In this document: piece after piece, positions 49,401 to 59,370 of the stretch
Layout: each line of letters begins with the position of its first letter
How positions within the stretch are numbered: the stretch's first letter is position 1
NCBI RefSeq assembly: GCF_964204645.1
Contig: NC_134032.1
Span: forward strand, 14,316,275-14,380,274
DNA from: Tubulanus polymorphus
Lineage: Eukaryota > Nemertea > Palaeonemertea > Tubulaniformes > Tubulanidae
Length of the DNA stretch: 64,000 nucleotides
Direction: 5' to 3'
Program-made: the position numbers and the translations under genes
The notes under the pieces: generated by a model
Seen by the model: the letters and a program-made list of their open reading frames with translations, nothing else
Told to the model about the DNA's origin: nothing
Databases searched by the model: none

Positions 49401-52400
49401 AACCAATCTAACAACTTAAGACCAGTCTAAGCTCATTTTAGTTCTATAACCAATCTAACAACTTAAGACCAGTCTAAGCTCATTTTGGTTCTATAACCAA
49501 TCTAACAACTTAAGACCAGTCTAAGCTCATTTTAGTTCTATAACCAATCTAACAACTTAAGACCAGTCTAAGCTCATTTTGGTTCTATAACCAATCTAAC
49601 AACTTAAGACCAGTCTAAACTCATTTTGGTTCTACAACCAATCTAACAACTTAAGACCAGTCTAAACTCATTTTGGTTCTACAACCAATCTAACAATTTA
49701 AGACCAGTCTAAACTCATTTTTGTTCTATAACCAATCTAACAACTTAAGATCAGTCGAAGCTCATATTAGTTCTATAACCAATCTAACAACTTAAGACCA
49801 GTCTAAGCTCATATTAGTTCTACAACCAATCAAACAACTTAAGACCAGTCTAAACTCATTTTGGTTCTACAACCAATCTAACAACTTAAGACCAGTCTAA
49901 GCTCATTTTGGTTCTACAACCAATCTAACAACTTAAGACCAATGAAGGCTAATTTTCATTTTAGAAATAATCTAATATCTTAAGACCAGTCTAAGCTCAT
50001 TACAGTTCTATAACCTATATCTAGATCATAAGGCTGGTCTGAATCATTCAAGTTTGAATCCCACTCAAGTTTGAACTACAGCCTAGTTTAGAACCTCATC
50101 GGAATAAGACGCAGAATAGGTTAAATTAGTGTTATGATGAATGAGGATGATAAACATACCTTGACAGTTCCATCATCACTACCGCTGCAGATCAGCTGAG
50201 GACCTCGACGAGCGAGATTCACTGTGTTTACAAACGTCTGGTGACCTTTCAATCGTTTAATTCTCTGTCCGGTCATTACGTCCCACAATGCCACAGTTTT
50301 ATCGGACGATGCTGTGCACAGCGTACTATCAGCAACGGAAAAAAAATTCAAAATATTGCACTGAATTCATCAAAACAGTTAGGTCTATAAAATTCTGAAG
50401 ATAAACGTATTTTAAAAACGAACACAGGGATCTTACAGATCGGGGAATCCAAAATGCCCTGATATAATTCCCGGATTGAATTATGATATCCTCAGTGGAG
50501 GCAGTTTCTTATCAAGATGTTCCTTGTGCCACTCGTCACCAGCAAGAACAACAAGACACCAAAAATTCAAATTCCCTGATTAAATTATAAGATATCCTCA
50601 GTTGGAACTGTTTCTTATCAAGAGGTTCCTTGTGTCAATGGACACCAACAAGAACAGCAGGACACCAAAAATTCAAATTCCCTGATTGAATTATAAGATA
50701 TCCTCGGTGAGGGCTGTTTCTTATCGAGACGTTCCTTCACCAGCAAGAACAAGAAACCAAAAATTCAAACTTCTTGATTTTCACGAAAAGAGTCGGAATT
50801 CCCTGAATCTCTGTAGGTAATAATAAATGACTCCAAAATCCCCTAACCCGTAGAAACCCTATGAACATCATACTATGTCATGTATGGTTACTTACTTGAT
50901 GTCCGTGGACCATTGGAGTTCCATCACAGCTCCAGAATGACCTTTCAGGATTCCCAGATTCTGACATTCCCCGTACACTGTCCACAAATCTACAAAACAA
51001 TCATTAACAATTCCTCATATAATCTCGGGGTCTTAAGTTGTCTGTACCTTAAGCCGGGCGTAGGTCGGCCTTGCGACGCCATCGTCGCGTCACGAGTGGG
51101 GGCGTAAGTCGGTTGCGACGCGATTGTCAGCGACTGTGTGCGACTAGTTGCTCCCAGTTGCAAGAGCGTGCAGGTCGGTTGCGACGGTCGCGTCGCGTCG
51201 CAGAAAGTAGAACATGTGCGACTCATTGCGACTGGCAGTCGCAACCCGTCACTGGCAGTCGCAAGGTAGCGTAGGTCGGTGAGTCGTTGCGACGCTATCG
51301 TCGCTGGCGGTCGCAGTGAGTTACAAGCCGTCGCAAGGCCGACCTACGCCCGCCTTTAGTACCGTACTAAAATGGTCTTAGATTCAGTCTAGATTTAAGC
51401 CATGACTAGTATAAAACTGGCAGCAGGGGTTTAGAATTTAAACGACATTTGAACCTGCGTCGAGAAGAAAACACAATATCCGTGTATGATGAATAAATGC
51501 GAGAAATCCCACAATAAATACTGTCAAAACGAGAAACAGAATAGCAGGCGTACTGATCAGGAGCCATCATCAGGAGTACGCCTGATATATATACTCTTCT
51601 ATTCAAGTTTCTCATTTTGGCTGAATTCACTGTGGGATTTCTCGTGTTTTAACATTTGAACCTGTCGGTCATCCTTATTACCGAGATGACGTATTTTACC
51701 GAGATGAACCGAGATGAAATGAAATATAGCATATTTATTTATTCCTTATCGATTTTAACACTTGAAATCATGTTATATCAGTAATAAATACCTTCTAGAG
51801 TCATTTTTTACATATTTTTTTTATTAAAAAAAATTTTGACTTCAAATACGTAAACTCGGTTAGCAATAAAATTTCATTGAATTTGATTGATCGACGATCT
51901 CATCTCGGTAAAGTTAAGTTATTTTTCTACAAAAATATCCGACAAAATATGTAAAATATGACTCCAGCAGGTATTTATTACTGACATGATATGATTTCAA
52001 TTGTTAAAATCGATAAGGAATAAATAAATATGTTATATTTCATTTCATCTCGGTTGATCTCGGTAAAATACGTCATCTCGGTAATAAGGATGACCGGAAC
52101 CTGTTTCGTGATAATACTTACAGATAAGACGATCGAATCCTGCTGAGGCGAAGTACTGTCCGTCAGGTGAGAATTTACCGCAGAATATTTCACCCTCGTG
52201 ACCGGTTAGAAGCATTATAGGAGCTTCCAGGTTAGACGTACGAGCTGAACCCTGTCACATATAGAAAAATAAAGAAAACCCTTAAGACTTAAGAAAAATA
52301 GATACCTGGGGCCAGTTGCTCAAAAGTTGGTAAGAGTTAACCAGTGGATAGGTGACAATTAAAAGTTCATTGTTACTATGGTATCTATCCACTGGTTATC

Positions 52401-52933
52401 TTTAACAACTTTTGAACAACTGGCCCCTGGTTTTATTTCTGCTTAAGTTTTAAGTAGACCTGGTCCCACCGCCTATCTACCCTGAATTTAACTTTCTTAA
52501 AATCAAGACCAAGCTTACAATAAAAGCCCAGAGGGTAGAAATGAACTAATTGATTGATTACAAAATCTTTTTTGCAGTACCAGTCCAGTTTACAAAATGA
52601 CCCGGGTAGGCCAGAGCCGGCCGGCAGAGCCAGAGGTCAGAGGAGCAATAATTTATATGTGAATCAAGCAAGGACGAGGTTAAATTTTTCAGTGACCTGT
52701 CTGGGATGCGGTTGTTTAGTTTCGCGGTCGGATATTATTAGTTTCTCAAACCAATATCTATCAATATCATAAGGTGTACATGTTTATAGAAACAATAAAA
52801 TATTTGAATTTGAATTGACGATGCTTACCGCTTCAATAACGGCGTTGTCCCTGCCGTAAATCGCTATCGAATCCGTTTTAGACTTTTTAGCGGGCACCAG
52901 AGCACCTTCCATCGCTTTACGCTTCAAATCCAT
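46444..52933 (-). CDS. SNRNP40: U5 small nuclear ribonucleoprotein 40 kDa protein (WD40)
   Basis: WD40 scaffold of the U5 snRNP in the spliceosome. Exons on the minus strand: 52829-52933, 52122-52251, 50896-50989, 50160-50325, 49103-49225, 48611-48731, 48427-48509, 47276-47441, 46444-46496, totalling 1041 nt, 346 aa (human 357). The N-terminus is a lysine-rich tail (MDLKRKAMEGALVPAKKSK). Seven WD repeats follow, with MLLTGHEGEIFCGKFSPDG, LKGHSGAVMELQW, TASSDKTVALWDVMTG, CSGSDDGTVKLWD, SGGIDNDIKIWDLR, MRGHSDTVTGMRLSPDGSYL, VRIWDVRPFAPQERCVKIFQ and RFVYIWDTTSRRILYKLPGH. The final exon completes the propeller (SSDKKIYFGEI). Its stop TGA overlaps an AATAAA signal. The last exon also exists at 43910-43962. 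Introns contain a 23-bp minisatellite, MITEs, a GC-rich foldback and the 47-bp satellite. Confidence 0.93.
46751..47063. mobile_element. MITE with CAGGGTCCGATCTA ends (proximal copy)
   Basis: Counterpart of 44217-44532 within the duplication, with a few small indels. Confidence 0.7.
47942..48395. repeat. 23-bp minisatellite in SNRNP40 intron 7
   Basis: About 19 copies of a 23-bp unit: CAGTGAAACCGTACGGGTTG then CAA. Variants switch between GTACGG and GTGCGG, and between AGTG and AGCG. Each unit has two or more CpG dinucleotides, unusual for this AT-rich window. Long open frames here are artefacts of the repeat. Confidence 0.88.
48868..49035. mobile_element. MITE with GGGATCATTCATTTATTACG ends (copy 2)
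   Basis: Same length and ends as 30391-30555, with the shared interior GTACGCAAAATCGGCCATTT. It lies in SNRNP40 intron 5. Confidence 0.8.
49280..50010. repeat. 47-bp satellite, long array (locus 2, SNRNP40 intron 4)
   Basis: About 15 copies of a 47-bp unit with AACCAATCTAACAACTTAAG and ACCAGTCTAAGCTCATTT. The same unit is at 14050-14330 and inside the TTAAGACC MITEs. Confidence 0.88.
50450..50780. repeat. ~105-bp dispersed repeat, three units (SNRNP40 intron 3, inverted)
   Basis: Units with GATATCCTCAGT, TGTTTCTTATCAAGAGGTTC and ACACCAAAAATTCAAATTCC. Period 105 bp. Reverse orientation relative to 19955-20200 and 37430-37690. Confidence 0.78.
51050..51358. mobile_element. GC-rich foldback element in SNRNP40 intron 2
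   Basis: Terminal inverted repeats: GCCGGGCGTAGGTCGGCCTT then GCGACG, and CGTCGCAAGGCCGACCTACG then CCCGCC. The interior repeats GTTGCGACG, GTCGCGTCGC and GGCAGTCGCA. It is by far the most GC- and CpG-rich 300 bp in the window. No coding capacity. Confidence 0.78.
51480..51655. mobile_element. Penelope-like terminal fragment (degenerate)
   Basis: GAGAAATCCCACA and TGTGGGATTTCTCG are inverted and enclose AGCCATCATCAGGAGTAC, whose inverse gives CTGATGATGGCT as in the hammerhead-like motif at 33173-33214. The matching GAAAC side is lost. Confidence 0.4.
51666..52095. mobile_element. 430-bp foldback element with GGTCATCCTTATTACCGAG ends
   Basis: Arms of about 130 bp are inverted: GGTCATCCTTATTACCGAGA then TGACGTATTTTACC at the left, and GGTAAAATACGTCATCTCGG then TAATAAGGATGACC at the right. 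Both arms continue into TTATTTATTCCTTATCGATT-type sequence. AT-rich centre. In SNRNP40 intron 2. Confidence 0.8.
52308..52427. mobile_element. Palindromic MITE, GGGGCCAGTTGCTC family
   Basis: GGGGCCAGTTGCTCAAAAGT and ACTTTTGAACAACTGGCCCC at the ends. In SNRNP40 intron 1. Confidence 0.82.
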
Positions 52934-53407
52934 TCTCACAAATTCCGAATTTTCAATAAGGATGAGAAAAAAATTGAAAAATTTATTGTTCTTCAAAGAA
53001 ACCCGGAAGTAGTGCCGGCTTGTGCTAAATACCGATAATTCAATTCAATTCAATAAAGATTTATTCTATCCGAGTATTGATAAATAATGAGACAGACCGA
53101 CCCGGCAATGGAATAGAAACCTGACTTAACAAAACTTACAGAGACCGACCAAAATGGACAAACCAACCAAAAGTTATTTGAATATAGAATTGCTCCATGG
53201 TACTGGTCATCTCATATCGAATCATCTCGAATCTGTGTGACCAGCAGGGTCTTACCCGTGTCGACAACCAACCTTTTTATCCTCTTTTCAGCACAAAACC
53301 GGAATCCAGAATAAAATCGAATGAACATTTCACTGAAGAGATTGAATGAATGAATTTATTTACATAACTAAATAATACAAATGCATGAAAATTGGTCGTC
53401 AAAAACT

Positions 53408-56400
53408 TCAGGAATTTGTCGATGTTGTTTTTGATCGTTTCTGTTTTACTGATTCTAGAATTGTTTTCTGTACGACTGGATAGATTTTTAAACACGACGT
53501 CACGGCGACTTTCACAGCCTGCAAAACATCAATATACCGATTACAAGAAAATATATTTTACATGTAGTAGCCAGACCTGGAGGTTGTCTTAAATGTCACA
53601 GCACAAATCTGAGGTGTATTCCAGGGCATTCGGATCAGGGATCTGGGTCGTTACCACAATGAATTGAAGTTGAGGGCTCGTGATAATCAGAGATAATTAG
53701 CCCCAAGGCAAACAGAGTCCGAGGCATATGGCAAGCTTGGTCAGGGGCATGTAATAATCAGAGGCAAGCAACTTCAGGGTAAGCTGGGTCCGGAGCACGT
53801 GAAAAGCAGAGCCATTAATTTCAGGGTAAACAGGTCTCGGGCACGTCATAATCAGAGCCAATAAACTTAAGCAGAGCTCGGGGCACAGAGAGGCGCAGTG
53901 GCCGAGTGGGTTAAGCCGCCGGTCACTGGTCTCGTCAATCCAGGGTTTATGGGTTCAAACCCTGGTGGCGACAGAGTTTCTTGGTCGAAGGTTCTTCCCT
54001 GGTCTCTCCTCAATTAGGAAAGGAAATTTCAAACCCGCTAATAATGTCCTGTGTGGCAATCGGCTCCAGGTTACCTACAGTGCCTCACAAGTAACAAATT
54101 CACAGTTATCTTTAAAACGAACCTGAGAAATATTTTCCAGTAGCATTTGTCCGACGAGTGCAGAGCATGAAATCTGATTCAACGACGGCAGGTAACCGAT
54201 AGTAACCATCCCATTGTTAATAGACTCACAGTTGCGAACCTGCATAACAAAGAGTTTTCAATATATCATGTTATCAATCAACACACCTGCAGTTTATTTC
54301 TTCTGCTGCTGACCACAATAAACTCAACATATGACGATTAATTTAATAAGTGGCAAATTTAACCCCCCACCCCCATCGCTAATGTTTGCTGATTTTTACC
54401 CCCCCCCCCCCTGTAACACCACTGATGTTTGCTGATATTTTAAGCCCCTTACTCAGACTTCTCATGAATGCGTACATTCAAACTTGGCTAAAGTCATCAC
54501 ATTCCTAAAGTTGTCTTAGTTTTTGATTCCCAATTCAATTTACTAAATATAATTCATCTTCCAAATACGACTACTTCAGCAAATTTGATATGTACACATT
54601 GGCAGACGTGGGCATCTCTGACCCCCTCCTCCTACGCTCTACTTCACTAACGACTTTGTATCGAATATAATTTTCAGAGAAAACATTCTTCACCTACCTC
54701 CGTGAAGCTGGCTCCCGGTTCCCGGTTCGGCTCCCGAATCAAAATCATTTTCAATCGGGAGCCCAATCCGGAACCGGGAACCGGGAGCCAGCTTCAGGGG
54801 GGTTCTTCACCTGTGGTTTGTACTCCTCTTCATTCGTCGGATCTAGAATCATCGTTTCGTCCGTCTGTCTCTGAGAGCGTTGAAATAAAAACGTCATATC
54901 GATGAAAGAATTACAACCTGAGAGAGACCTAGGTTGTAGGTTGAAGTGTTTTAGGGTTTAGCGACACCCTTTTTTGCTCTATAGATTTAACAAACTAAAA
55001 TTGAACTGATTTGACTCAAGAACTTGAAACTTACAACAGTTGTTCCTATGACGATATCGTACATCTCGATTTCTGCATCGGCCAGTGCTACCGATGCGCA
55101 CGTTATTGCAGCTGCAAGTGCTGGATATATAGAATAGAAAATATCTTAATCAGGTACAAAAGTTTTAGGATTTTAGATTCTAGTGTCTTGGAAGATGTGG
55201 ATTGCAAGGGACCGTCAACAATTTTCAGAGACTGTTCCTGACAATCAGGGGACAGCAAACAATTTTCAGAGACAGTCGCTGACAATTGGGGGACAGTAAA
55301 CCGTTTTCAGAGATTGTTGCTGACAATCAGGGGACAGTAAAGAATTTTCAGAGACAGTTGCTGACAATTGGGGGACAGTAAACCGTTTTCAGAGATTGTT
55401 GCTGACAATCAGGGGACAGTAAACCATTTTCAGAGACTGTTCCTGTCAATCGGGGGACAGTAAATAATTTTCAAAGACTGTTCCTGACAATCAGGGGACA
55501 GTAAACCATTTTCCGAGACTGTTCCTATCAATCGGGGGACAGTAAACTATTTTCAGAGACTGCTCCTAAAAATTAGGGGACAGTAAGCCATTTTCAGAGA
55601 CTGTTCCAGACAAAAGGACTTTATTTTACGCACCTGATCCATCATCTTGTAGAACTGTTACAAACACATCAACAATCGCTTTTGGAAATTTATCCTAAAT
55701 TACAAATCAAAAAACAAAGCTTAATTTCGAGGAAATTATCCACGAATCAAGGAATTCAATCTGTTTATTACTTACCAAACAGACAGCTGGCTCGAGCGTT
55801 TCCATGACAATAACTGACATATCTTTATCGTGATTATCGAGTTGATGAGATCGTCTACGCTGAGTGGAGAATGTCGCGTATTTCAGCTCACACGATAACT
55901 GTCCGTTCATACTGAAATCTTCACGACGGGCGACCTGCCGTGGTCCGTACCTGTGTGGAAAAATAGAGCCAACATATCAAATGAACTAATGTTAAAGCTG
56001 CAGTAGACTCCGTTCAAGCCACAACAAAAATTCGGAGTTGGATGATACAGCAGACTCCGCCTAAGTCAGATCTTTTGACTAGAGAGTGATATCTCATTGG
56101 GACGGTACAGAATCTGCTCAAGTCAGATCCACAGGGGCTTGTATTTGAAGTTTGGGGGTGAATTGTAGCTTAGATCATTCAGTATCCCTGGTACCGGTAC
56201 TATATATATAAAAAGAATTATAGTACCAGAGATACTGGATGATCTAAGCTACAGTTCACCCCCAAACTTCAAATACGAGCCCCTGTGGTTGGATCTTTTG
56301 ACTAGAGAGTGATATCCGAGATGGATGATACAATAGACTCTGTTCAAGTCAGATCTTTTGACTAGAGAGTGATATCTGAGTTGGATGATACATTAGACTG

Positions 56401-56981
56401 AACTCAAGTCAGATCTTTTGAGTTGAGAGTGATATCTGAGTTGGATGATACATTAGACTCAACTCAAGTCAGATCTTTTGAGTTGAGAGTAATATCTGAG
56501 TTGGATGGAATAGTGTTAATGGGATCTACTGACTAATTAGAGAGACTTACACGGCACACATGACTTTAGTTTGACCGATTTCAATGTAAGCCGAACCTTT
56601 TGCTTTACTGATCACTCCCGCTTGTACAACTACAATATAGAAACATCAACAAATAGCAAACTTTTCAGCAAAAACTGCTTTGAGTTTTCTTGAGCTTGTC
56701 ATGACATTAGTGTTTTCAGGAAACTTACAAACGGGTCGAAGTTGATCGTGATTTCTGTCGTCAGCTCTTCGACCGTTTTCATCTAGTAGAGTCTGAAACA
56801 TAGTTATTGTGGATTTTTCGTTTTCTTTTTGAATTTCGCTTGAACAGCTGTTGAATTGAAATGAATCGAAATCGAACAAATAAATATTTACATGTTTTGA
56901 GTCGATGTCAACTCCGACTGCAAACTTTGGCGGATAGAAAGTTTCCTCTGGACCGTTTATTCTTCTTGTATCACCAGGCAT
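53408..56981 (-). CDS. EXOSC6: Exosome complex component MTR3 (EXOSC6)
   Basis: Catalytically inert RNase PH-like subunit of the six-member ring of the RNA exosome. Exons on the minus strand: 56892-56981, 56729-56792, 56551-56629, 55776-55950, 55634-55694, 55035-55120, 54123-54239, 53408-53518, totalling 783 nt, 260 aa (human 272). The start MPGDTRRINGPEE is the MTR3 hallmark. GRRADDRNHDQLRPV, AGVISKAKGSAYIEIGQTKV and MCAVYGPRQVARRE form the RNase PH core. LALADAEIEMYDIVIG-type sequence (ALADAEIEMYDIVIG), MVTIGYLPSLNQISC and KIYPVVQKTILESVKQKRSK complete it. The gene lies about 0.5 kb upstream of SNRNP40 on the same strand. Intron 5 carries a 41-bp minisatellite; intron 7 and the flank include a SINE. 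Confidence 0.92.
53888..54055 (+). mobile_element. tRNA-derived SINE (copy 2)
   Basis: GGCGCAGTGGCCGAGTGGGT (A box) and GGGTTCAAACCCTGGTGGCG (B box), then GTTTCTTGGTCGAAGGTTC and TGGTCTCTCCTCAATTAGG. Shares head and body with 7880-8045; the B box is better preserved here. It lies in EXOSC6 intron 7. Confidence 0.8.
54703..54795. repeat. GC-rich palindrome in EXOSC6 intron 6
   Basis: GAAGCTGGCTCCCGGTTCCC and GGGAACCGGGAGCCAGCTTC are inverted, with inner arms TCGGCTCCCGA and TCGGGAGCCCAA. The flanks TTCTTCACCT occur on both sides, suggesting a target-site or replication-slippage duplication. Confidence 0.7.
55200..55620. repeat. 41-bp minisatellite in EXOSC6 intron 5
   Basis: About ten copies of a 41-bp unit containing GGGGACAGTAAACCATTTTC and AGAGACTGTTCCTGACAAT. 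Confidence 0.85.
56129..56288. mobile_element. 160-bp palindrome in EXOSC6 intron 3
   Basis: CCACAGGGGCTTGTATTTGA and TCAAATACGAGCCCCTGTGG are inverted ends. Inner arms GGGGGTGAATTGTAGCTTAG and CTAAGCTACAGTTCACCCCC are also inverted, around a short AT loop. Followed by ~62-bp direct repeats with AGTCAGATCTTTTGACTAGA. Confidence 0.78.
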
Positions 56982-58091
56982 TGTCGTGTTTAGTTTTATT
57001 TCGGTCGTGTAACTACTAAAATTATTCAGTGTCTATTTAGTGTTGTGTTAAATCGTGGTGATCATGGGGGCTGACATCTTTGATTCCGCCACTTTCGGGC
57101 TCGAATCCCGACTTTAAGTACGCTAGCGAATAATCTTATTTTCAATTTACCAATACGAATAAGATTTCAGGTGCGTAACCACCATCTAGTTTATTTGTTT
57201 GATATCTTAATAACATGATGAATTGTGAAATTCACTGCGGCTTATCCAGTTTGTTAACCGTCAAGTGCTGCCTCTATAAATATCGTTGACGGTGAATTTG
57301 TGAACTAACTTATCATTATCACCCGCATGCCACAGTAGGAACACTGGGTTATGAGTTAGTTCACATATTCACCGCTTATGTTATACATAGCGGCAGCACT
57401 AGACGGTCAAAATCCGGCAGCGGGATTATCTGAAGGTTCGAACACTATCGAGAGAGCGATAACCCATTATCCAGTTTCATAGAACTAGAAAGGTTTACAG
57501 TAGACTACGCCCTATTACTCAGACATATCCGTCTCGGAGTTCAGAGTAACTCGGAAATAACGAAATCATTGATAGCGGCTTCCTAACTATGAATTCCATG
57601 ATATCATGCTTCAGTGTTTGAGTACCTCGGGCCAACTTGCTGGTCGTCTAGTCCGGTCAAGATCGGTGACGTTTACCGCAATTTCTTCGATTTTAATGTA
57701 ATGAAATTGATATACAGTGGAACCTCGTTACAGCGAACTTCAAGGGACCAGAAAATCTGTTCGTTTTAACCGATAGTTCGTTATATCCAGTACTAAATCA
57801 ATTGAATTTTCTATATATTAAGATTTTATTTATATATTTAAGATACAATATTCAATAAAATTACTACAAATGAAAGATACACTGCTTAGATAATATCTAA
57901 GCAGTCGATTCCAGAAGGGTAGCATTTGTGACATTGTAAAGGGAAAAAATCTATTATAATTTATTATTAGTTAAAAACAAACACGATTCTAATCGATATA
58001 ATATCTCATTAGCATAATATATAAGCAAAATTATAGTATTATCACGGTTGGCACTTAAGCATGGTATTATTATGACATGTCGTTATAGTAG
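56982..58091. other. Intergenic region between EXOSC6 start and the methyltransferase 3' end
   Basis: Contains a tRNA-like B-box fragment near 57098-57118 (TCGGGCTCGAATCCCGAC), the foldback at 57259-57403 and AT-rich sequence with poly(A)-type signals for the methyltransferase. No gene recognised. Confidence 0.45.
57259..57403. mobile_element. Foldback element related to the 42.8-46.0 kb palindromes
   Basis: ACCGTCAAGTGCTGCCTCTA at the left and the inverse of ACCGTCTAGTGCTGCCGCTA at the right. AGTTAGTTCACA and TGTGAACTAACT are the inner arms. The ACCGT..GGTGCTGCCGCTAT end is shared with the elements in the segmental duplication. Confidence 0.7.
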
Positions 58092-58841
58092 TTACTGGTC
58101 AGCCCTGATTGGTATCACCTGCCACAGTTCAGCATATCCAAATAGAACTTCGCTATAAACTGTCGGTTCATACCAAATTCTCTCCAATCGCAAGTTCGCT
58201 TTCAGCGCTTTTTCGTTGAGGACATCCATAAATCCAACATGGTTTCCGTAACTAAAAACAGCCCTCCCGCCCGGGCGCAGGTGGCCGTGTGCTTCGGTTA
58301 TGAAACGACAGATAGCCTCGTAACCGGGATCAGTAATACTACGGTCCAGTATGTTCAACTGTCCAGCCTTTTCGATTGGTTGATAAAGATTAGGAGTATG
58401 CCAGAAAATCAAATCAAACTTTTCATCTTCGCGAATATTTTCGTAAACGTCGGAATATCGCACGTCTCCCGGGACGGCGTAACGCTCAAAATTCACTTTA
58501 GTATTCTCTAAAGCTTGTCGGTTGATGTCGGTCGCCAACACGTAACTGAGCTTCGATTTATTGCGTAAATAATGTACGACGCTCATGCAACCAGTTCCGC
58601 ATCCGATTTCTAACATTCTAGCGCCCTCTACTGTCTCTTGCGGTAGATTCAGCGCCATCGAATTTACACCGCTGCGATGGTACACGTTTTGAAAATTAAC
58701 GAATTTCTCACCACAATATTCAAACTCACGTCGACCTCCGTTGTCTGCAATCAACTTCTGTTTCGATTCTTGCAGACGCTTGTATTCTGCGAAAATCGTG
58801 TTAGTTTTGTCCAATTTTTCTTGACCCGAAGGAGTCGCCAT
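58092..58841 (-). CDS. Small class I SAM-dependent methyltransferase (MTS/PrmC-like)
   Basis: Intronless frame of 249 aa. The ATG at 58841 (MATPSGQEKLDK) is chosen because the frame upstream opens only via TTG. The N-terminus (about 1-35) is helical and charged. FEYCGEKFVNFQNVYHRSGV precedes the Rossmann domain, as in MTS-type enzymes. Motif I is MLEIGCGTGCMS (76-87); the acidic beta-2 residue is Asp105 (ATDINRQALENT). At the motif IV position, where HemK/PrmC-type enzymes have NPPY, it has HTPN (148-151), so the usual substrate amide or amine contacts are altered. LRPGGRAVFSYGN is the post-motif strand. The function cannot be assigned. Neighbours: EXOSC6 upstream in coordinates on the same strand, and the GPCR divergent. 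Confidence 0.8.
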   Translation of the reverse strand: MATPSGQEKLDKTNTIFAEYKRLQESKQKLIADNGGRREFEYCGEKFVNFQNVYHRSGVNSMALNLPQETVEGARMLEIGCGTGCMSVVHYLRNKSKLSYVLATDINRQALENTKVNFERYAVPGDVRYSDVYENIREDEKFDLIFWHTPNLYQPIEKAGQLNILDRSITDPGYEAICRFITEAHGHLRPGGRAVFSYGNHVGFMDVLNEKALKANLRLERIWYEPTVYSEVLFGYAELWQVIPIRADQ

Positions 58842-58969
58842 TTTCTTCGTCAACAATTTCTCTCAGCAGCGAATTGCACTATCATAGACGGTATGCACGC
58901 TATTAGAGAAAAGACCACGAAACACAGAAAAAAAACTTTTAGAGGATTTTGACGACGTTTCAGATCAAA

Positions 58970-59370
58970 TGTTACATATAAGCCGTTACAATTGCTATAA
59001 GCCGTTACAATTGCTATAAGCCGTTACAATTGCTACATATAAGCCGTTACAATTGCTATAAGCCGTTACAATTGATACAAGCCGTTACAATTGCTACACA
59101 TAACCATTTATTAATGACGTGTTACTAAGTAACGAATGATGCAGGGTCAATTACTGGACCCGATTCAACTTGCTGTCCCGTGAGGGAACCCGGTTCAAGA
59201 TGCTGTCCCGTGATAGGACCCGATTCAACTTACTGCCCCTTAAGAGTACCCGATTTTAAATACTTTGAGAGGACCTAATTTTAAATACTTTGAGAAGACC
59301 TGATTTTTAACACTGTCTCGTGAGAGGACCCAATTTTTAATACTGTCCCGTGAGAGGCTATCGGTATGAC
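58970..59370. repeat. Two short tandem arrays
   Basis: At 58980-59100 there are about six copies of AAGCCGTTACAATTGCTA with spacers. At 59150-59360 there are about seven degenerate copies of a ~31-bp unit with GGACCCGATTCAACTTGCTG and TCCCGTGAGAGG. Confidence 0.75.
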
